From: Variovorax paradoxus | Lineage (GTDB): Bacteria > Pseudomonadota > Gammaproteobacteria > Burkholderiales > Burkholderiaceae_C | NCBI RefSeq assembly: GCF_018614955.1 | Contig: NZ_JAGGNV010000034.1 | Span: 1-64,000 of the forward strand | Length of the DNA stretch: 64,000 nucleotides | Direction of reading: 5' to 3' | Part shown: positions 44,201 to 51,922 of the stretch, piece by piece | Numbering within the stretch: the first letter of the stretch is position 1 | Layout: each line of letters begins with the position of its first letter | Translations under genes and position numbers: made by a program | Notes under the pieces: generated by a model | What the model was told of the DNA's origin: nothing | The model's input: the letters and a program-made list of their open reading frames with translations, nothing else | The model's database searches: none

Positions 44201-46292
44201 CAACGGCAAGGTCGACCGCAAGGCGCTGCCCAAGCCCAGCGCGACGCGGCAGGAAACGAGCGAACGGCTGGCGCCGCGCAACGAGCGCGAACGCATCGTG
44301 ATGGAAACGATGGAGCGCGTGCTCAACCTGCCCGGCCTCGGCATCCGCGACGACTTCTTCTCGCTGGGCGGCCATTCGCTGCTGGCGGCGCGCCTGGCGA
44401 CCCTGCTGAGCCGCGAGTTCGAGCTCACGGTGCCGCTGCGCATGCTGTTCGAGGCGCCGACGGCCGAACGGCTGGCCGCGGCGATCGAAGGCCTCGACGG
44501 CAGCAACGCGCCGCGCGGCGCACCCATCGCGCATGCCGCGGACCGCAGCAGCGCACCGCTCACGCCGATGCAGGAGCGCATCCGCTTCGTCGAAGAGCTG
44601 CATCCCGGGCGTCCGACCTACAACGCCCCGTCCGCGCATCGGCTCGGCGGGCCGCTGGACGTCGAGAAGTTCAAGGCCGCCCTGCGCACGATCATCGAGC
44701 GGCAGCCGTCGCTGCGCACGGCGATCGGCACCGATCCCGCCACCGGCGCGCCGGCCGCGCTGATCGCGAAGGAAGTGGCCTACGAACTCCCGGTGTTCGA
44801 TCTCGGCGGCTTCCCGGAGGACCAGCGCGAAGCCGAGCTGACCGAGCGCATGCACGAGATGGCCGATCGCCCGATCGACATTCATCGCGCACCGATGTTC
44901 CACGCGGCGCTCTACAAGATCTCGGCCGAGGACCACGCCTTCGTCTTCGTGCCGCACCACCTGATCTGGGACGGCTGGTCCTTCGACATCCTGCAGAGCG
45001 AGCTGTCGACCGTCTATGGCGCGCTGGTGCGCGGCGAGGCGCACGGACTGCCCGAGCTGGCCGTGACCCACGGCGACTATGCCGACTGGTATGCGCGCTG
45101 GCTCACCGAGCCCGAGGCCGAGCTCCAGCTGCGCTACTGGAAGGACCGCTTCGCGAACTCGCCGACGCCGAAGGCGCCTTGCACCGACATGCCGCGCCGC
45201 GCGGGCATGAGCGGCCAGGGCGGCGCGCACTGGATCAATGTCGACAAGGCGCTCACCGAGCGGCTGCGCGAGACCGGCCAGCGCCACGACGTCACGCTCA
45301 ACATGCTGACCCTGGGCGTCTATATTCTCATGATGAGCAGCATTGTCGACAGCCGCTCGATCGTCATCGCCACGCCGGTGCGCGGCCGCGAGGCGCCCGA
45401 GCTCGAGCCCGTGATGGGCTTCTTCAACAACGTGCTGCCGCTGTCCTTCCAGATCGACCGCTCGCTGCGCTTCGGCGAGTTCATGCGCTACGTCAAGCAG
45501 GAGCTGATCGCAGTGATGAGCCACCAGCAGATTCCCTTCGAGCGCCTGGTCAGCGAGCCCGAGTTCGTGGAGCGCGCGCAGGGCGTGGGGCTCTACCAGG
45601 CCCTGTTCTCGTTCCAGGACGCGCGCGAGCGGCCGCGCGACATCGGCGGCCTCCAGCACCGCCAGATGCATCTGCCGCAGCGCGGCGCGACCGACGATCT
45701 CGGCATCTGGCTGATGGACAAGCCCAACGGCCTCGAAGGCGCGGTGGTCTACAACGCCGACATCTACAAGCGCGAGACCGGCGCCGCCTTCAAGGAGCGC
45801 TACCTCGAGCTGCTGCGCCTGGTCGCGCAGCAGCCGGACGCCACGCTGGAAGCCATCGCGGCGCCGGCCGGCTCGGCAAGCGCGGTCTACCTGCAGCGGC
45901 TCGCGGCCGACGAGGCGCCGGCGCCCACCGCCGCGCAGACCGTGGCCGCGCGGCCGCAGCAGGCGCAGGTGCTGCTGTTGCCGGAGCAGGCGAAGCTGGC
46001 CCAGATCTGGGCCAGCGCGCTCAGCATCGACGTCAACGACATCCGCGCCAACGACAACTTCTTCGACCTCGGCGGCGACTCGCTGCTCGCGATGCGCGTG
46101 ATCCAGCAAGCCGAACAGGTGATGGGCTTCCGCGTGGAACCGCGGCGCTACGTGTTCGAAGGCCTGGGGCAGCTGGCCTCGGCCGCTGCAGGCACGGCGC
46201 TCGACGCCATGGCCGCGGCGCCGGCGGCGAACGAATCGCGGCGCGGCGGCCTGCTCGGCCGCGTGTTCTCCGGCTGGAGCCGCAAGAGCTGA
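41283..46292 (+). CDS. Nonribosomal peptide synthetase, C-A-T-C-T
   Basis: 1669 residues, starting on the ATGA overlap with the hybrid gene. Domains: condensation (about 30-455, HHAICDG 160-166), adenylation (about 480-1000, YTSGSTGKPKG near 641), carrier (Ser1032 in GGHSL), second condensation (about 1085-1510, HHLIWDG 1225-1231) and terminal carrier (Ser1600 in GGDSL). There is no second A domain and no thioesterase or reductase domain. It should add one amino acid to the beta-amino intermediate. The last C-T pair must be loaded in trans, use a carrier-bound partner, or act in release. It is followed 10 bases later by the PPTase gene, so one transcript is likely. Confidence 0.92.
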   Translation: MIDAVATLSAEDAAEEFDPFASGLIERVVSTTEAQREVWLGDRLSPEASLAYNETLRLRLKGTLDTRALASALDRLVARHESLRATISPDGTQLLIGEAAPVHMAEYDLGALDAAAQKRRLEEEGVAAVLEPFQLEQGPLFRAALFRLSPIDHVLVMSAHHAICDGWSWGVISQDLGSLYAEQIGAGPALEPAAQYSDYAAWEAQEANGPEMDSHVGYWLSRFAGGSLPVLELPLDRPRPAVRTFNAYRIDHVLSQDLIDGLRKVGAVSGTSLFATMFSAFAATLHRLTAQDDLVIGIAAAGQMPSDMPSLVGHCVNLLPIRVAVDAQAPFDALARQAGSALLDAFEHQTLTYGALLKKLPVPRDPSRLPLVNVLFNVDRDAAPNEGNFPDLQVEQSTIARRYENFELFLNVTPVVGGMQMEAQYNADLYDDATVRRWLGMYETLLRAVVRDPARPVGKLALLSPAEAHALTTLQPAPTPLEGAPLMHAGFMTHAATQPAQPALRDGTRRMSYRELDERSNRLAHALRARGMGRGERVGLCLDRGFDMFVALLAVQKSGAAYVPLDPAFPQARLDYYAEDAKLGLLLTASSIAAAPKMWREDAADRVLLLDLDTAWQNEAPTPLAPGAQDAQGEDTAYVIYTSGSTGKPKGVCVPHRAVANLMQTMQREPGIGAGDRMAAVTTLSFDMAVPEVMLPLAAGAEIVIVQREVAMDGNRLRALLESEAITILQATPGMWRLLLDAEWSGPRGFRAWIGAEPVPADLSLDLMDRTSELWNLYGPTETTVWSTVWRMERPIVAARGVSIGRPMANTGVWILDSNLQPCPIGVPGEICISGLGVTLGYLERPELTAERFVTTAIDGVETLIYRSGDRGRWRNDGLLEHMGRFDFQVKVRGYRIELGEIEARCNEAPGVARSVVVTREDQPGDVRLVAYLAPSPGATVDLAALDRHLRSRLPQYMVPQHVVGLDAIPLLPNGKVDRKALPKPSATRQETSERLAPRNERERIVMETMERVLNLPGLGIRDDFFSLGGHSLLAARLATLLSREFELTVPLRMLFEAPTAERLAAAIEGLDGSNAPRGAPIAHAADRSSAPLTPMQERIRFVEELHPGRPTYNAPSAHRLGGPLDVEKFKAALRTIIERQPSLRTAIGTDPATGAPAALIAKEVAYELPVFDLGGFPEDQREAELTERMHEMADRPIDIHRAPMFHAALYKISAEDHAFVFVPHHLIWDGWSFDILQSELSTVYGALVRGEAHGLPELAVTHGDYADWYARWLTEPEAELQLRYWKDRFANSPTPKAPCTDMPRRAGMSGQGGAHWINVDKALTERLRETGQRHDVTLNMLTLGVYILMMSSIVDSRSIVIATPVRGREAPELEPVMGFFNNVLPLSFQIDRSLRFGEFMRYVKQELIAVMSHQQIPFERLVSEPEFVERAQGVGLYQALFSFQDARERPRDIGGLQHRQMHLPQRGATDDLGIWLMDKPNGLEGAVVYNADIYKRETGAAFKERYLELLRLVAQQPDATLEAIAAPAGSASAVYLQRLAADEAPAPTAAQTVAARPQQAQVLLLPEQAKLAQIWASALSIDVNDIRANDNFFDLGGDSLLAMRVIQQAEQVMGFRVEPRRYVFEGLGQLASAAAGTALDAMAAAPAANESRRGGLLGRVFSGWSRKS

Positions 46293-46302
46293 AGAGGCCG
46301 CC

Positions 46303-47022
46303 ATGACGATCACGCAACTCCCCTCCTCGGCACCTTGCCGCCTCTGGCAGGTCGACCTGGACGCCACGCCGGCGCCGCAGGCGGTGGCTTCCTTGTCGGA
46401 GGCCGAGTGGGAGCGCGCCCGGCGCTTCGTCTTTCGGCGTGACCGCAACCGTTTCGTCGCCGCCCATGCGGCCCTGCGCGAGACGCTCTCCGCGCAATGC
46501 GGCATCCCCGCGAGCCTGCTGGAGTTCGACCACGGCGCCTTCGGCAAGCCCACGCTGGTCGAGCATGCGCAGCTGCGCTTCAACCTGAGCCACAGCCAGT
46601 CGGTGGCCTTGATCGCGGTCTGCGACGAGGCCGAAGTGGGCGTCGATGTCGAACTGCTGCGCCCCATGCCGGACGCGGCGGCGCTGGCGGCCAGCTACTT
46701 CACCGAAGCCGAGCGCCGTGCGCTGGCCCAGCTCGAACCCAGCGCGCGCGACCGCGCCTTCCTGGCCTGCTGGACCCGCAAGGAAGCCTGCCTCAAGGCC
46801 ACCGGCATGGGCCTCTCGGTCGACACGCGCAGCTTCGACGTGGGCGTGGTGCCCGATTCGCGCGAAGTGAAGATCAGCTCCGCCGACGGCGTGGTGCGCC
46901 TGGCGCTGTCTTCCTTCCATGATGTCCAGGGCGCCCTGTGTGCGGTGGCACGGGTGCTGATGTGCGAAGAGGCGGTTGTCGTACAGCGCCTGCCCGCCGT
47001 CGAAAGCGAGACTTACGCATGA
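46303..47022 (+). CDS. 4'-phosphopantetheinyl transferase, Sfp type
   Basis: Activates carrier domains by adding the phosphopantetheine arm from coenzyme A. A 239-residue protein with the Sfp-type motifs: GKPTL with FNLSHS (about residues 79-93), VGVDVELLRP (about 111) and the magnesium/catalytic FLACWTRKEACLKATGMGL (about 154). Its place directly after the NRPS gene shows it serves the four carrier domains of this operon. Its stop overlaps the next start. Confidence 0.95.
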   Translation: MTITQLPSSAPCRLWQVDLDATPAPQAVASLSEAEWERARRFVFRRDRNRFVAAHAALRETLSAQCGIPASLLEFDHGAFGKPTLVEHAQLRFNLSHSQSVALIAVCDEAEVGVDVELLRPMPDAAALAASYFTEAERRALAQLEPSARDRAFLACWTRKEACLKATGMGLSVDTRSFDVGVVPDSREVKISSADGVVRLALSSFHDVQGALCAVARVLMCEEAVVVQRLPAVESETYA

Positions 47023-47825
47023 CTCCGATGCTCTTCGGCCCGGCCTCGCGGCAGCTCTTCGGGCTCTTCCATTCGCCTGAGCGCGACAGCGGCATCGCCG
47101 TGCTGATCTGCCCGCCCCTCGGGCAGGAGGCCGTGCGCGCGCACCGTCTGTTCCGCGTGCTGTCCGACCGGCTCGCGCGTTCCGGCGTGGCGGTGCTGCG
47201 CTTCGACTACCACGGCAGCGGCGACTCGCCCGGCGAAGACACCGACGGCGATCTCGAAGGCTGGCGGCGCGACGTCTGCACCGCGCACGAGGAGCTGCGG
47301 CGCCGCGCCGGCAGCCGGCGCATCGTCTGGCTCGGCGCGCGCCTGGGCGCCGCCCTGGCGGTGCTGGCGGCCAAGAGCGGGCGCTGCGATCCGGCCCGGC
47401 TCATCCTGTGGGACCCGATCATCGACGGCGCGCGCTACGTCGAGGAACTGCGCGCCGGCCACGTGGATGCGCTCGAGCGCTCCTTCTGCGTGCCGGACCC
47501 GGCATGGCGGCGCCGGCTGGCCAAGGACGGCGATGCCTTCACCGACGAAATCTTCGGCTTCGGCGTATCGCCGCTGCTGCGCCAGCAGTTGCGCGCGCTC
47601 GGCCCGGAAACCCTGCAGCTCACGGCGCTGCACGAAACCGTGGTGCTCGCCGATGCCGGCGACCATATTGCCCATCAATGGGCGGGCAAGGAGACGGCCC
47701 GCCACATGCCGCTGCGCGTCACGCCGTTCCAGCACCCGCTGATCTGGACCTCCGACCCGCATCCCAATAACGCGATGGTCCCCACCGAGGCCCTGCAACG
47801 CTTGCTGGCAGAAGTCCATGAATGA
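47019..47825 (+). CDS. Alpha/beta hydrolase-like protein lacking the nucleophile Ser
   Basis: A 268-residue alpha/beta hydrolase fold beginning MTPMLFGPASRQLFGLFHSP. The early strands are normal (VLICPPLGQEAVR, RFDYHGSGDSPGE), but at the nucleophile elbow the sequence is GARLGA where active enzymes have G-x-S-x-G. A similar R-L-G form is known to me from exosortase-associated hydrolase 2 proteins (TIGR03101 type). It is therefore probably not a classical serine hydrolase and may be a partner of the next gene product. It starts on the PPTase stop (ATGA) and overlaps the next gene by 8 bases. Confidence 0.82.
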   Translation: MTPMLFGPASRQLFGLFHSPERDSGIAVLICPPLGQEAVRAHRLFRVLSDRLARSGVAVLRFDYHGSGDSPGEDTDGDLEGWRRDVCTAHEELRRRAGSRRIVWLGARLGAALAVLAAKSGRCDPARLILWDPIIDGARYVEELRAGHVDALERSFCVPDPAWRRRLAKDGDAFTDEIFGFGVSPLLRQQLRALGPETLQLTALHETVVLADAGDHIAHQWAGKETARHMPLRVTPFQHPLIWTSDPHPNNAMVPTEALQRLLAEVHE

Positions 47826-48759
47826 CTACAAAGAAATCCCCGTCCAGTTCGGGCCCGACGGCTCGCTGATCGGCGTCATCACGACGCCCGCCGAGGGTTC
47901 GCTGGCGCCCGTCGCCTGTCTCATGCTCAACATGGGCGCGAACCACCGGATCGGCCCCCGGCGCATCAACGTGAAGCTGGCGCGGCAGATGGCCGCGCGC
48001 GGCATCAGCAGCATCCGCTTCGATCTCGCGGGCCTGGGCGACAGCGGCCCGGCAAGCGGCTCCGAGCACTTCCTCACGCAGGCGGTGTTCGATCTGCAGG
48101 CGGCGATGAACCTGATCCAGACCATGCTCGGCATTCGGCGCTTCATTGCGATCGGCCTGTGCTCGGGCGCCACCAACGGGCTTTCGCTTGCCGTGGCCGA
48201 TGCGCGCGTCGTCGGTCTGCTGATGTTCGACGGCTATGCCTTCCCGGGCCGCCGCGCGCAACTGGAGCGCAGCTTGCACCGCGCGCTGGCGGTGCCGACC
48301 AATCCGGCCGTGATCGGCAAGACAATGCGTTGGCTGCAGCGCAAGTTCTCGGCCAGCGCCGCAGCCGCCGCGTCGCCCAGCATCTTCGAACCCGAACCGC
48401 CGGAAGTCACGGCCGCACTGTTCCGCCGCTCGATGAGCCAGCTGGCGGAGCGCAACGTGGCGGTGCTGCAGCTCTACACCGGCACCATGCACGTGACGGA
48501 CCGCGGACGCGACCAGTTGGGGCCCTTTGCCAACGAGCCCTTCATGCAGCAGTTCGAATACGAGTTCATCGGCGAGATCGACCACAGCCTCACTTCGATG
48601 GCCTCGCAGCAGATCTTCATGCGGGTGGCGTGCGACTGGGCGCTGCGCGTGGCGCACGGCGGCACGGCCTCTGCCCATTCCGCTGCGACGGGTCGTGCCG
48701 GCACGCATGCCGGCGGAGCGCGCAGCGCCGCGGCCTGGCAGCGCGATCCGGTGCACTGA
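47818..48759 (+). CDS. Alpha/beta hydrolase, candidate release or editing enzyme
   Basis: A 313-residue alpha/beta hydrolase fold with an intact elbow, IGLCSGATNG (Ser near residue 118), RFDLAGLGDSG before it, and a likely late His (GEIDHSLTS). It resembles exosortase-associated hydrolase 1 proteins (TIGR03100 type) in order and pairing. Since the assembly line has no thioesterase domain, this enzyme is the best candidate in the operon to release or edit the product; this is inference from position. The last 40 residues are Ala/Gly/His-rich and without family content. Confidence 0.82.
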   Translation: MNDYKEIPVQFGPDGSLIGVITTPAEGSLAPVACLMLNMGANHRIGPRRINVKLARQMAARGISSIRFDLAGLGDSGPASGSEHFLTQAVFDLQAAMNLIQTMLGIRRFIAIGLCSGATNGLSLAVADARVVGLLMFDGYAFPGRRAQLERSLHRALAVPTNPAVIGKTMRWLQRKFSASAAAAASPSIFEPEPPEVTAALFRRSMSQLAERNVAVLQLYTGTMHVTDRGRDQLGPFANEPFMQQFEYEFIGEIDHSLTSMASQQIFMRVACDWALRVAHGGTASAHSAATGRAGTHAGGARSAAAWQRDPVH

Positions 48760-48769
48760 GTCCGGCTTT

Positions 48770-51700
48770 TCAGCTCGCTGTGCGCGGCGCCACGTGCGCC
48801 AGCGTTTCCCCAGGCAGCTCCTGCATCGGCCCGCTGCCGCTGTAGCGGTCGAGCGCGAGGTAGATCGCCGGCGTGATGTAGAGCGTGATCACCTGCGAGA
48901 AGATCAGCCCGCCGACCACCGCCACGCCCAGCGGCTGGCGCAGCTCGGCGCCGGCGCCCAGGCCCAGCGCGAGCGGCAGTGCGCCCATCATGGCCGCCAG
49001 CGTGGTCATCATGATCGGCCGGAAGCGCAGCCGGCAGGCCTCGCGGATCGCATCGACAGGCTGCATGCCCTGGGTGCGCTGCGCATCGAGGGCGAAGTCG
49101 ATCATCATGATTGCGTTCTTCTTGACGATGCCGATCAGCAGCAGGATGCCGATGGTCGCGATCAAGGTCAGGTCGAAGCCGAACAGCTTGAGCGAGAGCA
49201 GCGCCCCGACCGCCGCCGACGGCAGGCCGGCCAGGATGGTCAGCGGGTGGATGTAGCTCTCGTAGAGAACGCCCAGCAGCACGTAGATCACCAGCACCGC
49301 CAGGATCAGCAGCACGGCCTGGCTCGCCTGCGAGCTCTGGAACACCGCGGCGTCGCCGCCGTAGCTCGTGATGATCGAGGCCGGCATCTTGAGCTCGGCC
49401 TTGAACCGGTCGACCTTGGCGGTCGCGTCGCCCAGCGGCACGTCGGGCGCGAGGTTGAAAGACACCGTCACCGCCTGCAGCTGCCCCTGGTGGTTGACCG
49501 AGGTCGGGCCGACCGTGCGCTTGACGGTCGAGAAGGCCGACAGCGGCACCAGCTGCCCGGCCTTGTTGCGCACCGACAGGCGCGTCATGTCCTCCTCGAA
49601 CTGGCGGTCGTCGTCGGCCGCCGAGAGGATCACCTGGTAGGTGTTGCTGGGGCCGTAGATGCTGCCGATCTGCCGGTCGCCATACGCGTTGTAGAGCGCG
49701 GTGCGCAGGTCGCCGACCTCGACGCCGAGCACGCCGGCCTTGTTGCGGTCGATGTCGAGGGTGGCCTGCAGGCCGCGGTTCTGCGAATCGCTGGTCACGT
49801 CGCGGAAGGCCGGGTCGGCGCGCATGCGCTCCATCAGCCGGTCGGCCCAGACGTTCATGGTGCCGGCGCTCACGCTTTGCAGCGTGTACTGGAAGCGCGC
49901 CTTGCTCTGCCGGCCGCCCAGGCGCAGGTTCTGCAGCGGCTGCATGTAGGCGGTGATGCCCGCGATCTCGCGAAAGCGCGTGCGCAGGGACTCCATCACC
50001 TGCGCCATGGCGACGCGTTCCTTGCGCGGCTTGAGCACTACGAACAATCGGCCGGCATTCTGTGTGGAGCTCGAACCGCCGACGCCGATGAAGGAGTTGA
50101 CATAGGCCACGTTCGGATCGGCCTGCACGGCCTCGGCCACGCGATCCTGCAAGACCTTCATCGCCGGGAACGAGATGTCCTCGGCGGCTTCGGTCGTGAT
50201 GAAGATCTGCCCGATGTCTTCCTCCGGGAAGAAGCCCTTCGGGATTACGATGAACAGCCACGCCGTCAGCGCGAAGGTCGATGCGGCGACGACCAGCATG
50301 AGCTTGCGGTGATGCAGCGTCCAGTCGAGCGAGCGCAGGTAGCTGCCGTGGACCCAGCGGTAGCCCCGCTCGAAGCCGCGCCCGATTGCAGTGCCCGGCT
50401 CCGGGTGGCCTTCCTCATGATCCAGGGCGCCGTGGGCACGCGGCGTATGCCGGAGCAGCCGGCTCGCGAGCATCGGCACCAGCGTCAGCGAGACCACCGC
50501 AGAGACCATCACCGCCAAGCCCACCACCACCGCGAACTCGTGGAACAGCAGGCCGATCACGCCCGGCATGAAGAAGACCGGGATGAACACCGCCACCAGC
50601 GAGATCGAGATCGAGACGATGGTGAAGCCCACCTCGCGCGCGCCGCGCAGCGCGGCGGCCATCGGCTCCATGCCCTTCTCGACGTAGCGCATGATGTTCT
50701 CGAGCACCACGATCGCGTCGTCCACCACCAGCCCGACCGCCAGCGTGATGCCCAGCAGCGACACGTTGTCCAGGCTGTAGCCGAAGGCGGCGAGCAGCGC
50801 CACCGCGCCGATCAGCGAGATCGGGATCGTGGCCGCCGGAATCAGCGTGGCCACCACGCGGTGCAGGAACAGGAAGATCACCAGCACCACCAGCAGCACG
50901 GTGCCGAGCAGCGTCAGCTGCACGTCGTGCACGGCCGCGCGGATCGAGATCGAGCGGTCGTTGACCATGTTGATCTCGACCGACTGCGGCAGCTCTTCCT
51001 TGAAGCGCGGCATCAGCGCGCGCACTGCGTCCACCACCTGCACCGTGTTGGCGTTGGGCTGCCGCTGCACCGCCAGCGAGATCGAGCTCTGGCCGTTGAA
51101 GCTGCTCCCGGTCTTGACCGACTCGAAGCTGTCCTCGACGGTTGCGACCTCGTCCAGACGCACCGGTGCCCCATTGCGCTGGCCGACGATCAGCTTGGCG
51201 AAGTCGGCGGCCTTCATCAGTTGCTCGTTGGCCTGGATCGTGAGCGTCTGGCGCGGGCCGTCGAGCACGCCGACCGGGGTATTGGCATTGGCCGAGCGCA
51301 CCGCGTCGGCCAGCTCGTCGAGCGTGATGTTGCGCGCGTTGAGCAGGTCGGCGTCGGCCTTGACGCGCACCGCGAAGGCCTTGCGCCCGTAGACCACGAC
51401 CTGGGCCACGCCGTCGATGGTCGACAGGGTCGGCGAGATCAGGTTCTCGGCATAGTCGTTGAGCTCGGCCGGGCTCATCGACTCCGACACCATCGCGATG
51501 AACAGCACCGGCGCGTCGGCCGGGTTGACCTTGCGATAGGACGGCAGCTGGGTCAGCTCGATCGGCAGTTGCCGCTGCGCTCGCAGCAGCGCCGCCTGGA
51601 CGTCGACCGCGGCCGCGTCGATGTCGCGGCTGCTCACGAACTCGAGCGTAATCGAGGTCACGCCCTGGGTGTTGACCGAGCTGATGGTCTGCAGCCCCGG

Positions 51701-51922
51701 GATGGTGGAGAACTGCTTCTCGAGCGGCAGCGCGACCGAGGAAGCCATGGTGTCCGGACTGGCGCCCGGCAGCTGCGCATTGACGTTGATGACCGGCGTG
51801 TTGTAGCTCGGCAGCGCCGCGACCGGAATCTGGAAATAGGCAAAGATGCCGGCCACCACCGCCGCGGCAGAGAGCAGCACCGTCATCGCGGGACGACGGA
51901 TGCACAGCTCGGAGATGTTCAT
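48770..51922 (-). CDS. RND efflux pump, inner membrane permease
   Basis: A 1050-residue RND transporter with twelve membrane helices. It begins MNISELCIRRPAMTVLLSAA and carries the proton-relay region of RND pumps (LAVGLVVDDAIVVLENI) and two large periplasmic loops. Type: multidrug (HAE-1) exporter. The start ATG (51920-51922) overlaps the adaptor stop (ATGA), so the two genes form one unit. It converges on the hydrolase gene with a 10-base gap. Position suggests export of the peptide product. No outer membrane channel gene is present in the window. Confidence 0.95.
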   Translation of the reverse strand: MNISELCIRRPAMTVLLSAAAVVAGIFAYFQIPVAALPSYNTPVINVNAQLPGASPDTMASSVALPLEKQFSTIPGLQTISSVNTQGVTSITLEFVSSRDIDAAAVDVQAALLRAQRQLPIELTQLPSYRKVNPADAPVLFIAMVSESMSPAELNDYAENLISPTLSTIDGVAQVVVYGRKAFAVRVKADADLLNARNITLDELADAVRSANANTPVGVLDGPRQTLTIQANEQLMKAADFAKLIVGQRNGAPVRLDEVATVEDSFESVKTGSSFNGQSSISLAVQRQPNANTVQVVDAVRALMPRFKEELPQSVEINMVNDRSISIRAAVHDVQLTLLGTVLLVVLVIFLFLHRVVATLIPAATIPISLIGAVALLAAFGYSLDNVSLLGITLAVGLVVDDAIVVLENIMRYVEKGMEPMAAALRGAREVGFTIVSISISLVAVFIPVFFMPGVIGLLFHEFAVVVGLAVMVSAVVSLTLVPMLASRLLRHTPRAHGALDHEEGHPEPGTAIGRGFERGYRWVHGSYLRSLDWTLHHRKLMLVVAASTFALTAWLFIVIPKGFFPEEDIGQIFITTEAAEDISFPAMKVLQDRVAEAVQADPNVAYVNSFIGVGGSSSTQNAGRLFVVLKPRKERVAMAQVMESLRTRFREIAGITAYMQPLQNLRLGGRQSKARFQYTLQSVSAGTMNVWADRLMERMRADPAFRDVTSDSQNRGLQATLDIDRNKAGVLGVEVGDLRTALYNAYGDRQIGSIYGPSNTYQVILSAADDDRQFEEDMTRLSVRNKAGQLVPLSAFSTVKRTVGPTSVNHQGQLQAVTVSFNLAPDVPLGDATAKVDRFKAELKMPASIITSYGGDAAVFQSSQASQAVLLILAVLVIYVLLGVLYESYIHPLTILAGLPSAAVGALLSLKLFGFDLTLIATIGILLLIGIVKKNAIMMIDFALDAQRTQGMQPVDAIREACRLRFRPIMMTTLAAMMGALPLALGLGAGAELRQPLGVAVVGGLIFSQVITLYITPAIYLALDRYSGSGPMQELPGETLAHVAPRTAS

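Noticed and set aside
40935..46667. Long minus-strand frame opposite the second NRPS gene
   Set aside because: Arg/Ala/His-rich shadow translation without domains.
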